This document shows, piece by piece, positions 18,934-28,011 of a stretch of DNA of 64,000 bases. The position numbers were made by a program, and so were the translations under genes. The stretch covers positions 1 through 64,000 of the forward strand of contig CAWBVA010000003.1 in NCBI GenBank assembly GCA_963792125.1, given 5' to 3'. This stretch comes from Methanocella_A sp963792125. GTDB lineage: Archaea; Halobacteriota; Methanocellia; Methanocellales; Methanocellaceae. The notes beneath the pieces were generated by a model, which searched no databases, was not told where the DNA came from, and saw only the letters and a program-made list of their open reading frames with translations. Every line of letters starts with the position of its first letter. Positions within the stretch are counted from its first letter, which is position 1.

Positions 18934-20637
18934 TTAAGGTTGCTCTTTAGGCCGGCTCACGTACCGCTGCTGGATATTGTAGATATTCATGACTCTGGCG
19001 AAGGTGTTTACCTCTTCCGGGCTCAGGTCTTCCCGTACCCGCACGAGCCGGGGGAAGCGCAACGCGTAGCCCGAATTATATATCGGGCTGGTCTGTATCT
19101 CCTCGAACTTGACCTCGACGATCACGTCCGGCGAGACATCCGCGATACGGCCGTGCTCTCCGGTGATCAGCGGCTTGAGCCGCTCGGTCATGGCCATCAG
19201 CTCCTCGTCCGAGAACCCGCTGGCAACGCGGCCCAGAACGAGATAGTCGCCGGACTGCTCGTCGAGGCAGGCGACCTCGAAGGAGGTAAGCCACCCGGCC
19301 TTACGGCCGTGGCCCCACTCTGCGGAGACAATGGCGAGGTCCAGCGTATCCAGCACGGACTTGATCTTCACCATCTTCTTGCCCCGGACGCCCGGCGTGT
19401 AGGTCGAGTTCAGGTCTTTGCCCATGAGCCCCTCGTTGCCGCTGCGGATGGACTCGCCGAACATCTCCTGCGCCTTTGCCTCATCGCCGGTGATAAGACC
19501 TTCCGCGGGCTTGCATTCGCCGTTCAGCGGGACGACGATCGTCTCCAGTATCTGGCGCCGCTCATGCAGCGGCAGCTCCAGCAGGCTATTTCCGTTATTA
19601 TACAGCACGTCGAACGGCCGCAGGTTCAGCGGGAACAGTGCCCGGGTCTCCTCGACCTTGTAGATGCGCCGTAGCCTGGTCAGGATGTTCTGGAACGGTA
19701 TCGGCCGGCCCGACGCTTTATCAATGGCGATGCACTCGCTGTCCAGGATGGCGGTGTCAGAAGTCACGCTCTGCCTGACAAAGTTGACGATCTCCGGCAG
19801 CGCGTCCGTCAGATCTTCCAGCCGGCGGGAATATAGCCTGACTTCGTTGCCCTTCTTGTGTATCTGCAGCCGGGCGCCATCGTATTTGACCTCGAACTCG
19901 GCAGTGCCGCCCATCTCGTCAAGTGCCTCCCGGATGCTGGCCACGTTCTGCGCCAGCATAGGCCGCACCGGCCGCATGGGCTGTATCGTGATCGTCGCCA
20001 GCCCGTCAGTGCCCTGCAGCATCGCTATTTTCGCCGTCTCGCCCAGGTCGGACGTCAGCATGTGCGCCCGGCGGACGAGCTCCGCGTCGACACCGAATGC
20101 ACGTGCGATCGCGTCCTCCATGACGCCTTCCTTGGCTCCCGAGAGCACGTTCTCGATGGTCAGGCTGACGATGTACCGGGCCTCCACAGGTGACGTCGCC
20201 CGGTTCAGGACGCCTACCAGGACTTTTTGCTTCTTCGTCGCAGAACCTGCGCCCGTCATGCGGGCGAGCTGGGAGAAGATCTCGTACAGCTCCTTGACCG
20301 TGACGTCCTCCGGCTCGAAGAACGTCTGCTGCTTCCGCTTCGCGAACATCTCCTCGGCTGTCAGGCCAAGTTGCCCGGAGTGCTTGTAGCTGTCGACCAC
20401 CATGGCCTCGCTGTTGTGGGTGATAGTCGAGATGATCTTGATCATCGACTGGCTGGCGATGCCCGTCTTCCGCTGGTCCCACCCCGGGAAGATGCGCCCG
20501 GTCAGGAAGGTCACGATGATCGGCAGGTCGTCAGCCGGCACCCTGCCGATGAAGTCGGCGATCAGCGCAGTCTTCTCCAGCCGGGAAGGCGTAGCCTTCA
20601 GCCTTTCGTATACGTTAACAAGCTCTCCAAAAAGCAT
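18934..20637 (-). CDS. lig: ATP-dependent DNA ligase (archaeal)
   Basis: The 567-residue protein seals nicks in duplex DNA during replication and repair through an enzyme-AMP intermediate. Nucleotidyltransferase motif I is EVKYDGARLQIHK, with the lysine that is adenylated. Further motifs: SRRLEDLTDALPEI, RPFDVLYNNG, EGLMGKDLNSTY and KMVKIK (motif V). An N-terminal DNA-binding domain of about 200 residues and a C-terminal OB fold complete the normal archaeal length. No obvious operon partner is present. Confidence 0.97.
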   Translation of the reverse strand: MLFGELVNVYERLKATPSRLEKTALIADFIGRVPADDLPIIVTFLTGRIFPGWDQRKTGIASQSMIKIISTITHNSEAMVVDSYKHSGQLGLTAEEMFAKRKQQTFFEPEDVTVKELYEIFSQLARMTGAGSATKKQKVLVGVLNRATSPVEARYIVSLTIENVLSGAKEGVMEDAIARAFGVDAELVRRAHMLTSDLGETAKIAMLQGTDGLATITIQPMRPVRPMLAQNVASIREALDEMGGTAEFEVKYDGARLQIHKKGNEVRLYSRRLEDLTDALPEIVNFVRQSVTSDTAILDSECIAIDKASGRPIPFQNILTRLRRIYKVEETRALFPLNLRPFDVLYNNGNSLLELPLHERRQILETIVVPLNGECKPAEGLITGDEAKAQEMFGESIRSGNEGLMGKDLNSTYTPGVRGKKMVKIKSVLDTLDLAIVSAEWGHGRKAGWLTSFEVACLDEQSGDYLVLGRVASGFSDEELMAMTERLKPLITGEHGRIADVSPDVIVEVKFEEIQTSPIYNSGYALRFPRLVRVREDLSPEEVNTFARVMNIYNIQQRYVSRPKEQP

Positions 20638-20718
20638 TATCTCTCACTTTGGTTTCCGCATGATAATAGGCTTACTTCAGGCATATATTTTCTCGATGCA
20701 TAGAGGTTCCAGAGTTTC

Positions 20719-20873
20719 AAGGGACACGGGACTCCACAGAGGGCACAAAGGCCACAGAGGATGACGCAGAGGATATTAAAGAAAACGGCTGATGCGAGAG
20801 CCTTATTCTAAAAAGTCCTCTGTGCCGTCCTCTGTGGCCTCTGTGTCCTCTGTGGTGAGAGTCTCCGTGTCCT
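20719..20873. repeat. Inverted repeat built from CCACAGAGG units
   Basis: The left side (20719-20772) is a run of 9-bp units such as GCACAAAGG and CCACAGAGG; the right side (20816-20873) mirrors it as CCTCTGTGG and CCTCTGTGT. A spacer of about 45 bases separates the arms. The element lies between the ligase and TPR gene starts, immediately upstream of the TATA-like TTTAAATAT at 20902 that may serve the TPR gene. Confidence 0.8.
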
Positions 20874-20946
20874 ATTAAATCGGTACCTAAAGAGTACAAT
20901 GTTTAAATATCGAAAGCGGCTAAATATTACACGGGAAAGGATTGGA

Positions 20947-22326
20947 ATGGATGCCGAGAAATCAATGAAGATAGCTGCGCGAAGGTTTCAGAACGGGAAT
21001 TATTTACTCTCTTTGAAAAAGTACGGCCAGGCCCGTACGGAGTTCGAAGTCGCGCTTACGCTCTACGAAAAGACCGAGTCGTACAAGGAACTCGCGGAAG
21101 CGCTAAACAACATCGGTCTGACCTTATTGAAGGACGGACAGGCCGACGCAGCACGAGGCTACTTTATCAGGTCCTACGAGACCAAGAAGTCCCACGCGAA
21201 CGCGACCCGGGAATCCATGTTCAACACGCTCTACAATCTGATGAGCATATCAGGCTCCATGACGCCCGACGAGTTCGAGAGCTACTTCCTCGAGATGAAG
21301 ATGCTCGGCGAATCGCTGGGCGGGGAGTACCTGAGCATCGTGGAGCGGGAGAAGGCGGTCTACGACTCGGTCGTGGCACGTCGAGCATCGGACCTGAAGA
21401 AAAAGCAGGAGGAGACGCTGGCCCGGAGTTCTCCGACAGGCGCGCTGGAGCACCTGCTGACGGCGGGGCTGCCCTTCATCGTCAGGGTGGAGTTCTCCGT
21501 CAACGGCTTCGCGGTCGACCTTCCTTCCCAGGTCACCTTCCTCGACCAGAAGAAGCTGATCAGGATCGAACAGCTGCATCCTGTGCCGGGCGTCTCGGGC
21601 AAATCCACTACCGGTACCCTCGAGTTCGAGACTTCCCACGAGCTTGCCCGGGAGCTCATGGAGAGCGCTCCTGCAAAGGCCGGAAAGATCGGCATGGAAG
21701 CGTTCGAGCACGTAAAGAAGTTCATGCTTTCCCTCGCGCTCGTCCGGGATGACATCGGCTTCAGCCTGAACCGTCGGAGCTTCAGTACAGGGCTGGTCAG
21801 CCTGAAGAATGCCTTCGGCGAGCCAATGGACATCTACCGCGCGGATGCAGAGCCGCCAGCAGAGCCGGTGACCCTGTCCTCCGAGGACGTCATGATGCTG
21901 AACATGATGCTCTCCTCCGAGCCCGCAGTCTACAAGCTCCTGCTGCTGAGCGCCCGGCGGCTGCTGGACGAGGAAAATTACCGGCTTTCCATCGCCAATG
22001 CTGTCACCGGCCTGGACGCATTCCTGAATGCACTCCTCCGCAGCTCGCTGACCGGCGACCATATCCTCGATTACACGAGCATCGAGGACTGCTCGCTCTA
22101 TGACCGTGTCCTCTACCTGAAGAAACTAATCGCAGACCGCTACGACGGCGAGGTTCCGGACACTCTGGAGTCATGCCTCGGCGAGAATGGGAAGGACCTT
22201 GACACCGCTATCGTCTGCTACGAGCGTGTGATGGCCGGCGAAAAAGTCACAGGGGCCGAGGCTGAAAAGACACTCAAGGCCGTCGAGCGGGCCGTCTACG
22301 ACCTGAAGTCCAAATACGGGATTTGA
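20947..22326 (+). CDS. TPR-repeat protein of unknown function
   Basis: The 459-residue protein starts with about three tetratricopeptide helices (YLLSLKKYGQARTEFEVAL, YKELAEALNNIGLTLLK, DAARGYFIRSYETKK), then a coiled segment and a middle domain I do not recognise. The C-terminal 150 residues (LLLLSARRLLDEENYRLSI onward) are helical and resemble the region found in HEPN-like or apical-type domains, but I cannot name it with confidence. The ATG at 20947 follows AAAGGATTGGA; an earlier frame start at 20899 overlaps the promoter. It is likely a cytoplasmic scaffold. Confidence 0.75.
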   Translation: MDAEKSMKIAARRFQNGNYLLSLKKYGQARTEFEVALTLYEKTESYKELAEALNNIGLTLLKDGQADAARGYFIRSYETKKSHANATRESMFNTLYNLMSISGSMTPDEFESYFLEMKMLGESLGGEYLSIVEREKAVYDSVVARRASDLKKKQEETLARSSPTGALEHLLTAGLPFIVRVEFSVNGFAVDLPSQVTFLDQKKLIRIEQLHPVPGVSGKSTTGTLEFETSHELARELMESAPAKAGKIGMEAFEHVKKFMLSLALVRDDIGFSLNRRSFSTGLVSLKNAFGEPMDIYRADAEPPAEPVTLSSEDVMMLNMMLSSEPAVYKLLLLSARRLLDEENYRLSIANAVTGLDAFLNALLRSSLTGDHILDYTSIEDCSLYDRVLYLKKLIADRYDGEVPDTLESCLGENGKDLDTAIVCYERVMAGEKVTGAEAEKTLKAVERAVYDLKSKYGI

Positions 22327-22335
22327 ATCCACCAA

Positions 22336-22378
22336 GACACAAAGGGTAATAAGATAATATGGAAAAGCCCTTTGTGTT
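22336..22378 (+). terminator. Hairpin after the TPR gene
   Basis: GACACAAAGGG and CCCTTTGTGTT form a 10-bp stem with a loop of 21 bases, 10 bases after the stop of the TPR gene, and T-rich DNA follows. It could end transcription. Its sequence is a short form of the CACAAAGG repeat family seen at 20719 and 60616, so origin from that family is likely. Confidence 0.55.
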
Positions 22379-22440
22379 AATCTTTATTGTTACTTTTTAT
22401 ACATCCCTCAGATATGTTTGGAGTTTGTAATTAGTCATAT

Positions 22441-22560
22441 GCTCCTGGCTCCTTGGCGCTCCTATGAAAAACATTTGAAAATCGGCACCGGTCAAGCCCG
22501 TCAAAGATCGTTCGCACGCGCGAGCGCCCGCCCGGCCTGCGACGAATTGCACGGGCCGTT
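22441..22560. repeat. Spacer repeat, copy 1
   Basis: This stretch from about CTCCTTGGCGC through CCTATGAAAA, AATCGGCACCGG, CACGCGCGAGCGCCCG to GCGACGAATTG aligns over about 95 bases with 28990-29110. In both places it lies beyond the end of a convergent gene on the minus strand. No coding content was seen. The rest of the spacer 22379-22631 shows nothing else. Confidence 0.6.
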
Positions 22561-22631
22561 TTTCATCATCTTATACCTGACCAGTACGACGGTCAATCGC
22601 GGACTCCTGGCGTCTTTGTCTTGCGTGGCGC

Positions 22632-23492
22632 TTATTTTTTCGTCCGCACTACTAGCACATTGCTTGGCGCCCGTTTTACGATCTCGTCAGCCACGCTGCC
22701 GAGCAGGAACTTGTAGTAGCCCGGCCGCTCCGTGGAGCCGATGATGATCAGTGTGTATTGCCCGTTCAGCGCTGTCTCAATGATCTTGTCGACTACATTG
22801 CCTGTCCTGAACAGGGTATCGCTCTTCACGCCCAGACGCTGCGTGTGCGCTTCCGTCTTCTTCAGGACGATGTTAGCCTTCTCCACATCGGATGCCGAGC
22901 CCACGTACATGGCGGTAATAGCCCCGCCAAAGCGCTTTACGAAGTTGATGGCGATGTCCATGGCCCGCTGGGCGTGCTTGTAGCCGGACGTCGGCACCAG
23001 TATGCGGTCGTACTTTACCGGGCGCATGTCTCGCTGGTAGCTGAAGATGATCACTTCACAGGGAGCGTGACGCAGCACGTGGTCCACGATGTTGCCGAAC
23101 AGTACCTTCTCGGTCACCGTGCGCTGGCTGGAGCCCAGCAGTATCATGTCACTATGGTAGCGGCCGGCCAGGTCGAGGATCGCATCAGCGGTAGACCGGG
23201 CGGAGACTATCTCCGGTGTGGCGTCGACGCCGAAGCTCCTGGCCTTCTCCACCGCGGCAGTCAGGATTTTCCGCGCGATATCCTTTCGGGTATCCGCATA
23301 TTCATAGGGGAGCTGCTGCGGGACTTCGATGATGCTCAGTACGCGCAGCTTTCCGCCGGGCTCGAGCAGATCACAGGCGATCTTCACGAGATTCCCTACC
23401 GTTTCGGGACGGGAGACCGGCAGCAGGATATTCCTGTAAGATACTGGCACACCGTTGTTCTCCGCAGGATTCTGATTCTGCTCACTGTTCAT
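22632..23492 (-). CDS. Tandem universal stress protein (UspA family)
   Basis: The 286-residue protein holds two Usp domains. Each has the ATP-binding signature G-x2-G-x9-G-(S/T) or a close version: LLGSSQRTVTEKVLFGN in the first, IIGSTERPGYYKFLLGS in the second. Such proteins modulate partners according to ATP state. Its ATG lies 4 bases after the stop of the APC transporter gene, so the two form an operon. This pairing suggests it regulates the transporter, as proposed for other transporter-Usp pairs. Confidence 0.92.
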   Translation of the reverse strand: MNSEQNQNPAENNGVPVSYRNILLPVSRPETVGNLVKIACDLLEPGGKLRVLSIIEVPQQLPYEYADTRKDIARKILTAAVEKARSFGVDATPEIVSARSTADAILDLAGRYHSDMILLGSSQRTVTEKVLFGNIVDHVLRHAPCEVIIFSYQRDMRPVKYDRILVPTSGYKHAQRAMDIAINFVKRFGGAITAMYVGSASDVEKANIVLKKTEAHTQRLGVKSDTLFRTGNVVDKIIETALNGQYTLIIIGSTERPGYYKFLLGSVADEIVKRAPSNVLVVRTKK

Positions 23493-23496
23493 GATC

Positions 23497-25164
23497 TCAC
23501 CTCTTGCCTCCGATCTCTCCGCTCTTCAGCTGTTCTGCGATCTCCGGGTGCAGCTCATGGGCTACATCCGGATCTGTTGCCAGCGTACCCGGGACTGGCT
23601 TTTTCCAGTTCAGGCCGATGCGCCGGCGATACCAGAGGTAGAACAGGATGCCGACGATGAACCAGAGCGTGCCGACGATCTTGCCGATCTCGTGCAGGCT
23701 CAGCACCAGTATCCAAACGGAGAGACAGACAATAAAGCCGAGCGCCGGCAGCACCGGCACTTCGTACTTTCCCCCTTTCCACGGGACATGGATCGCCCAC
23801 GGGGACTTGAACGGCCTGTACAGGCCAGGCCGCCTGTTGCGCAGCTGGATTATCGCCAGATTGACCAGCATGAACGAGACCAGCGCGCCGTAATTATACA
23901 GATCGCCAAGTATTATAGTCGGTTCTTCATGGGTAAATTTGTAGGTTCCCATGACCCAGACAAATAGCACGAACCCCACAGACGCCAGCGTGAATACGAT
24001 GATCGTCCTTGATGGTACCCGGAATTTCGGGTGGATATAGCTGAACCACTGTGGCATCTGTCGGGAACGGGCCATGGAATACGTTACGCGCGAAGCGCCG
24101 ATGACGCCGGTGTTCGTAGACATGAGCAGCATGACAAAGCCGAGGAATCCTACCCACAATGGCATAAAAAAGACAAGCGGGTTGGCCGCAGGCAGGCCAC
24201 GCACGATACCGATAGCAACACCTGCCACCGGATCATTCTGGAATCTGGTACCGATCTCAGCAGGGGCGATTGTAGGGAGCCCGACCGCCAGGATACATAG
24301 TAGCATGCCGGCAAGGATGACCGCAACAATCAGGGCCAGCGTAGCCTTGGGAATGGTCTTGTCAGGCCGCTTCGTTTCCTCTGCGGCTTGCGAGATGGAC
24401 TCCAGGCCTATGAACGAGACCATGGCTACCGTAATGCCCCAGCCGAAATTTGACCAGCTTACACCCCCGGGAGCACCAAGCGATGTGATGCTGTGGACGA
24501 ACGTGTCGTAGTTCCAGACGATGAAAAAGCCGATGAACAACAGGGCAACCTCGCTGATAATGCTGATGATGGAGAGTGAGATATTGAAGTTGGAAGACTC
24601 TTTTATCCCGATATAGTTCAGCATCATGAGGCCTATGGCTAAAAGAATAGTCGCCACAGCCTGGTAAGAATAATTGGCCGAACCGGTCCCGACGATAGTG
24701 TTCAGGCTGTTGAGGCCGGCCAGGGTGCCGATATAGGGCACGCCGGCGTTACCGAGGTTCATGCAGAAGCTGCCCAGGTAGCCCATAGTGATCCAGCCGA
24801 ACAGTGCTATGTCGATAGTGTAGTCGAGCAGCAGTCCCCAGCCGGCGATGAAGCCCCAGAAGTCGTCGAACGCCTCGCGAGCGAACACCGAGGCGCCGCC
24901 AGCCCTGGGAATGGCGGAGGCGAGTTCCGCGTAGCTTAGTGCAGTAAACATGTAGCCGAGCGCCGCAATCCCGAGGGCCAGCGGGGCTACTCCCATGGCG
25001 AAGAAAAGCACCAGCCCGAGAGCCACGTAGATGTCAGCGCCCACGTCGGCAAAGCCGATCGAGAATGACCCGAAGACGCCCAGGTCTCGCTTCAGCGTTA
25101 TCTCTTCGATGGTCTCCGGTGCCGGTACTGGCGGCACATTACCTGCATCGCTGGGCGTTGACAT
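23497..25164 (-). CDS. APC-family amino acid/polyamine transporter
   Basis: The 555-residue membrane protein has about 12 hydrophobic helices, starting LGVFGSFSIGFADVGADIYVALG, which is the APC helix-1 substrate-binding region. Later IGLESISQAAEETKRPDKTIP matches the conserved APC segment between helices 6 and 7. It should import or exchange amino acids or amines across the cytoplasmic membrane, driven by ion gradient or exchange. A TATA-like TATATAAATC lies upstream at about 25185. Its stop is directly followed by the Usp gene. Confidence 0.92.
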   Translation of the reverse strand: MSTPSDAGNVPPVPAPETIEEITLKRDLGVFGSFSIGFADVGADIYVALGLVLFFAMGVAPLALGIAALGYMFTALSYAELASAIPRAGGASVFAREAFDDFWGFIAGWGLLLDYTIDIALFGWITMGYLGSFCMNLGNAGVPYIGTLAGLNSLNTIVGTGSANYSYQAVATILLAIGLMMLNYIGIKESSNFNISLSIISIISEVALLFIGFFIVWNYDTFVHSITSLGAPGGVSWSNFGWGITVAMVSFIGLESISQAAEETKRPDKTIPKATLALIVAVILAGMLLCILAVGLPTIAPAEIGTRFQNDPVAGVAIGIVRGLPAANPLVFFMPLWVGFLGFVMLLMSTNTGVIGASRVTYSMARSRQMPQWFSYIHPKFRVPSRTIIVFTLASVGFVLFVWVMGTYKFTHEEPTIILGDLYNYGALVSFMLVNLAIIQLRNRRPGLYRPFKSPWAIHVPWKGGKYEVPVLPALGFIVCLSVWILVLSLHEIGKIVGTLWFIVGILFYLWYRRRIGLNWKKPVPGTLATDPDVAHELHPEIAEQLKSGEIGGKR

Positions 25165-25349
25165 CGTTATATTTATTTTAAATTCATTATATAAATCTTG
25201 ATAACTTTTTAACCGGTATACGGTACCCCGGCTTCAGGGACGAACGCCTGAATACTGACACCGGATGAGGCCGCCTTTGTTTTTCAATAACATTATCACC
25301 CGGCCGCTCAAACTCTACGTATTCAGGTATCTATTATGGGGAATGAGCT

Positions 25350-25766
25350 ATGCCAAGGCTGACCAAGAATGAGGACGTCTGCATTCACTGCCACCGTTGC
25401 GAGTCCATCTGCACGTGGGCACACGAGGTCGTTTTTAACCCGAAGCGGGGCAGGATTATCGTCGATCTGGAGGAGCCTGACACGCACCACATACGGCTCT
25501 GTATCCAGTGCGGCAGGTGCGCCGACGCATGTCCGGTCGACGCCATATATCAGGATTTTACTATCCTGACGACGAGCGAGCAGGGAATATACCGTCTCGA
25601 CCCGGACAAATGCATCGGCTGCGGCGACTGCCTCAAAGTATGTCCGACTAACGTCCTGCAGTTCTACCCGGACCTGCGGATGCCCCGGAAATGCGACTTC
25701 TGCCTTGGCCAGCCCATGTGTGTCAGGTACTGCCCTACGAACGCGCTGAGCTGGGTACTGGGGTGA
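25350..25766 (+). CDS. Polyferredoxin partner of aldehyde oxidoreductase
   Basis: The 138-residue iron-sulfur protein has several cysteine groups: CIHCHRCESIC, CIQCGRCADACP, CIGCGDCLKVCP and CDFC...CVRYCP, consistent with three or four [4Fe-4S] clusters as in HycB-type subunits. It ends 4 bases before the AOR gene, so the two are translated together. It likely carries electrons between the tungsten enzyme and ferredoxin or another acceptor. Confidence 0.9.
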   Translation: MPRLTKNEDVCIHCHRCESICTWAHEVVFNPKRGRIIVDLEEPDTHHIRLCIQCGRCADACPVDAIYQDFTILTTSEQGIYRLDPDKCIGCGDCLKVCPTNVLQFYPDLRMPRKCDFCLGQPMCVRYCPTNALSWVLG

Positions 25767-25770
25767 ACCG

Positions 25771-27675
25771 ATGCCCTGCGGATATGCCGGCAAGATACTG
25801 CGAGTCGATCTCGGCAGTCTGGAGACACACGACGAAAAGCCCGACGATGCCATTCTAAGGGACTTCGTCGGGGGCGAAGGCCTCGCGGCAAAGTACCTGT
25901 ACGACGAAGTGCCTCCGCATGCGGACGCGCTCGGGCCGGACAACCGGCTCATTTTCATGACCGGCCCGGTGACCGGCTCGCTAGCCCCGACCTCGGGCAG
26001 GCACTGTGTCACGACTAAGTCGCCGCTGACCGGCTGCCAGACCACGGCGCATGCCGGCGGCTACTGGGGTACGATGCTCAAGCTGTCCGGCTACGATGGT
26101 ATTATCGTACAGGGCAAGAGCGAGAAGCCGGTATACCTGTTCATCGACGACGGCGAGCCACAGCTCCTGGACGCGGGCAGCCTCTGGGGCCACGACGTGT
26201 TCCAGACCGACGCACTCATCAAGGAGGAATTGAACGACCGGAAGGTCAGCGTGACCGCCATCGGCCCTGCTGGCGAGAACCTGGTCAGGTACGCGAGCAT
26301 ACAGAACGACCGGCAGCGTGCCGCCGCCCGGGGCGGCCCCGGCGCGGTCATGGGCTCCAAGAAGCTGAAGGCCATCGCCGTCCGGGGCACGCAGAGCTTC
26401 AAGGCGGCCCATCCTCCGGCGTACTTCGCATCCATGAACGAGCTTATAAAGCTGTGCGACGACCACGTCCTTTCCGGCAACCTGTTCCCGGCCTACGGCA
26501 TTACGGGAGTCATGGACCTGATGAACGAGCACGGCGTGCTTCCCACACGCAATTACCAGCAGGGCACGTTCGAGCATGCCCACGACATCTCAGGGCAGCG
26601 TATGGCTGAGACTATGCTGACGCGGACGAGGGGATGCTATTGTTGTACTATTCACTGCACCCGGCTGGTCAATGTGCCCTACGGGCCGTACTTCGGCACT
26701 CACGGCAAGGGCCCTGACTACGACACGGCCGTCGCATTCGGCTCTCAATGCGGCAACGGGAACCTGGAGGCTATCGCCCGGGCGAACATGTGGTGCGACC
26801 AGTACGGCCTGGACACTGTGACCACCGGGGAGACGATCGCATGGGCCATGGAACTGTACGAGCGGGGCATCATCGATCGCAACGATACGCGCGGCATCGA
26901 CCTCAGGTTCGGCAACCACGAGGCCATGGTCGCCATGGTGCCCAAGATTGCCACTCGCATGGAGTTCGGCGCGGTACTCGCGGACGGCATAAAGGAAGCG
27001 GCAAAGCAGATCGGCAAAGGATCAGACCGGTTGGCAATGGATGTCAAGGACCTCGACCTCCCGGGGATTGAAGTGCGTGGCAGCAAGGCTATGGCATTAG
27101 GCTATGCAGTGGACAACCGGGGCGGCGACAACCTGCGGCCGTTCGCATCGGCCACGGAATGCCTCGGGTTCAGGTCGAAAGAGCTTGGCATGCCGGAACA
27201 GTTCGATCCGCTTTCGGAAACTGGCAAGGTAGCGTGGCTGGTGCCGGCGCAGAACTATGCGGTGGCGGTCAACTCGCTGGTCTGCTGCATGTTCACCATC
27301 ATCGGCTACTCAGTCGAACCAGGCCATTATGCTCGACATCTTTCTGCGATCACCGGATTTGATTTCGATGGTGCCAGGCTGCTGGAGGTCGGGGAGCGCA
27401 CCTGGAACCTGCAGCGGGCGTTCAACGCGAGACAGGGCTTCACAAGGAAGGAAGACCGCCTGCCACAGCGCCTCACCGGCGAGCCTGCACCGACCGGCCC
27501 TGCGAAGGGCAGCGTGGTGCATCTCGAGCCGATGCTTGACGAATACTACCGGGCACGAGGATGGGATCTGCGGCTGGGCTGGCCGACGGCAGAAAAATTG
27601 CGTTCGCTGGGGCTTTCAGACGTGGCCGGAGACCTTGAGAAAGTAAGGGGCCAGGCCGAAGAAGCGACGGCATGA
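25771..27675 (+). CDS. Tungsten aldehyde:ferredoxin oxidoreductase (AOR family)
   Basis: The 634-residue protein has the family's N-terminal domain (GYAGKILRVDLGSLETHDE) for the bis-pterin tungsten cofactor and the RGGPGAVMGSKKLKAI segment. The [4Fe-4S] ligands are RGCYCCTIHC and a late cysteine in NSLVCC. AOR-type enzymes oxidise aldehydes to acids with ferredoxin as acceptor; which substrate is used here is open, and the WOR5/AOR-like branch cannot be separated by eye. It follows its ferredoxin-like partner. Confidence 0.93.
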   Translation: MPCGYAGKILRVDLGSLETHDEKPDDAILRDFVGGEGLAAKYLYDEVPPHADALGPDNRLIFMTGPVTGSLAPTSGRHCVTTKSPLTGCQTTAHAGGYWGTMLKLSGYDGIIVQGKSEKPVYLFIDDGEPQLLDAGSLWGHDVFQTDALIKEELNDRKVSVTAIGPAGENLVRYASIQNDRQRAAARGGPGAVMGSKKLKAIAVRGTQSFKAAHPPAYFASMNELIKLCDDHVLSGNLFPAYGITGVMDLMNEHGVLPTRNYQQGTFEHAHDISGQRMAETMLTRTRGCYCCTIHCTRLVNVPYGPYFGTHGKGPDYDTAVAFGSQCGNGNLEAIARANMWCDQYGLDTVTTGETIAWAMELYERGIIDRNDTRGIDLRFGNHEAMVAMVPKIATRMEFGAVLADGIKEAAKQIGKGSDRLAMDVKDLDLPGIEVRGSKAMALGYAVDNRGGDNLRPFASATECLGFRSKELGMPEQFDPLSETGKVAWLVPAQNYAVAVNSLVCCMFTIIGYSVEPGHYARHLSAITGFDFDGARLLEVGERTWNLQRAFNARQGFTRKEDRLPQRLTGEPAPTGPAKGSVVHLEPMLDEYYRARGWDLRLGWPTAEKLRSLGLSDVAGDLEKVRGQAEEATA

Positions 27676-27744
27676 GATGTCGATACCTCCCTTCCAGTAG
27701 AATAAGCTATATAATTATATTTTTAAATACATATTGAGGTTAAT

Positions 27745-27981
27745 ATGGATAAGGTCATGATTTATTCGATGTCCACGTGCAAGGACTGCGAGCGCGTGAA
27801 AGATTATCTCAGGGAGCGAGGCATCCCGTTCGAAGAGATCAATGTGCTGAAGGATAAGCAAGCGCGCAAGGAGATGGAACATCGCTATGGCGTCCACGTC
27901 ACGCCTGTAGTAATTGTCGGCGATCATGTCATGGTAGGTTTTAATCATATAAAGCTAGATAAGCTATTATCCGTACAATAG
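27745..27981 (+). CDS. Glutaredoxin-like protein
   Basis: The 78-residue protein has the glutaredoxin/NrdH fold: IYSMSTCKDCERVKDYL with a CxxC redox pair, the cis-proline segment VTPVVIVG and a final GFNHIKLDKLL. It lies about 30 bases before the thioredoxin reductase gene on the same strand, behind an AT-rich promoter-like stretch, so it is likely the reductase's substrate and a cytoplasmic disulfide reductant. Confidence 0.93.
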   Translation: MDKVMIYSMSTCKDCERVKDYLRERGIPFEEINVLKDKQARKEMEHRYGVHVTPVVIVGDHVMVGFNHIKLDKLLSVQ

Positions 27982-28011
27982 TAGATAGCGGATAGATCGC
28001 CGGGTGCTAAG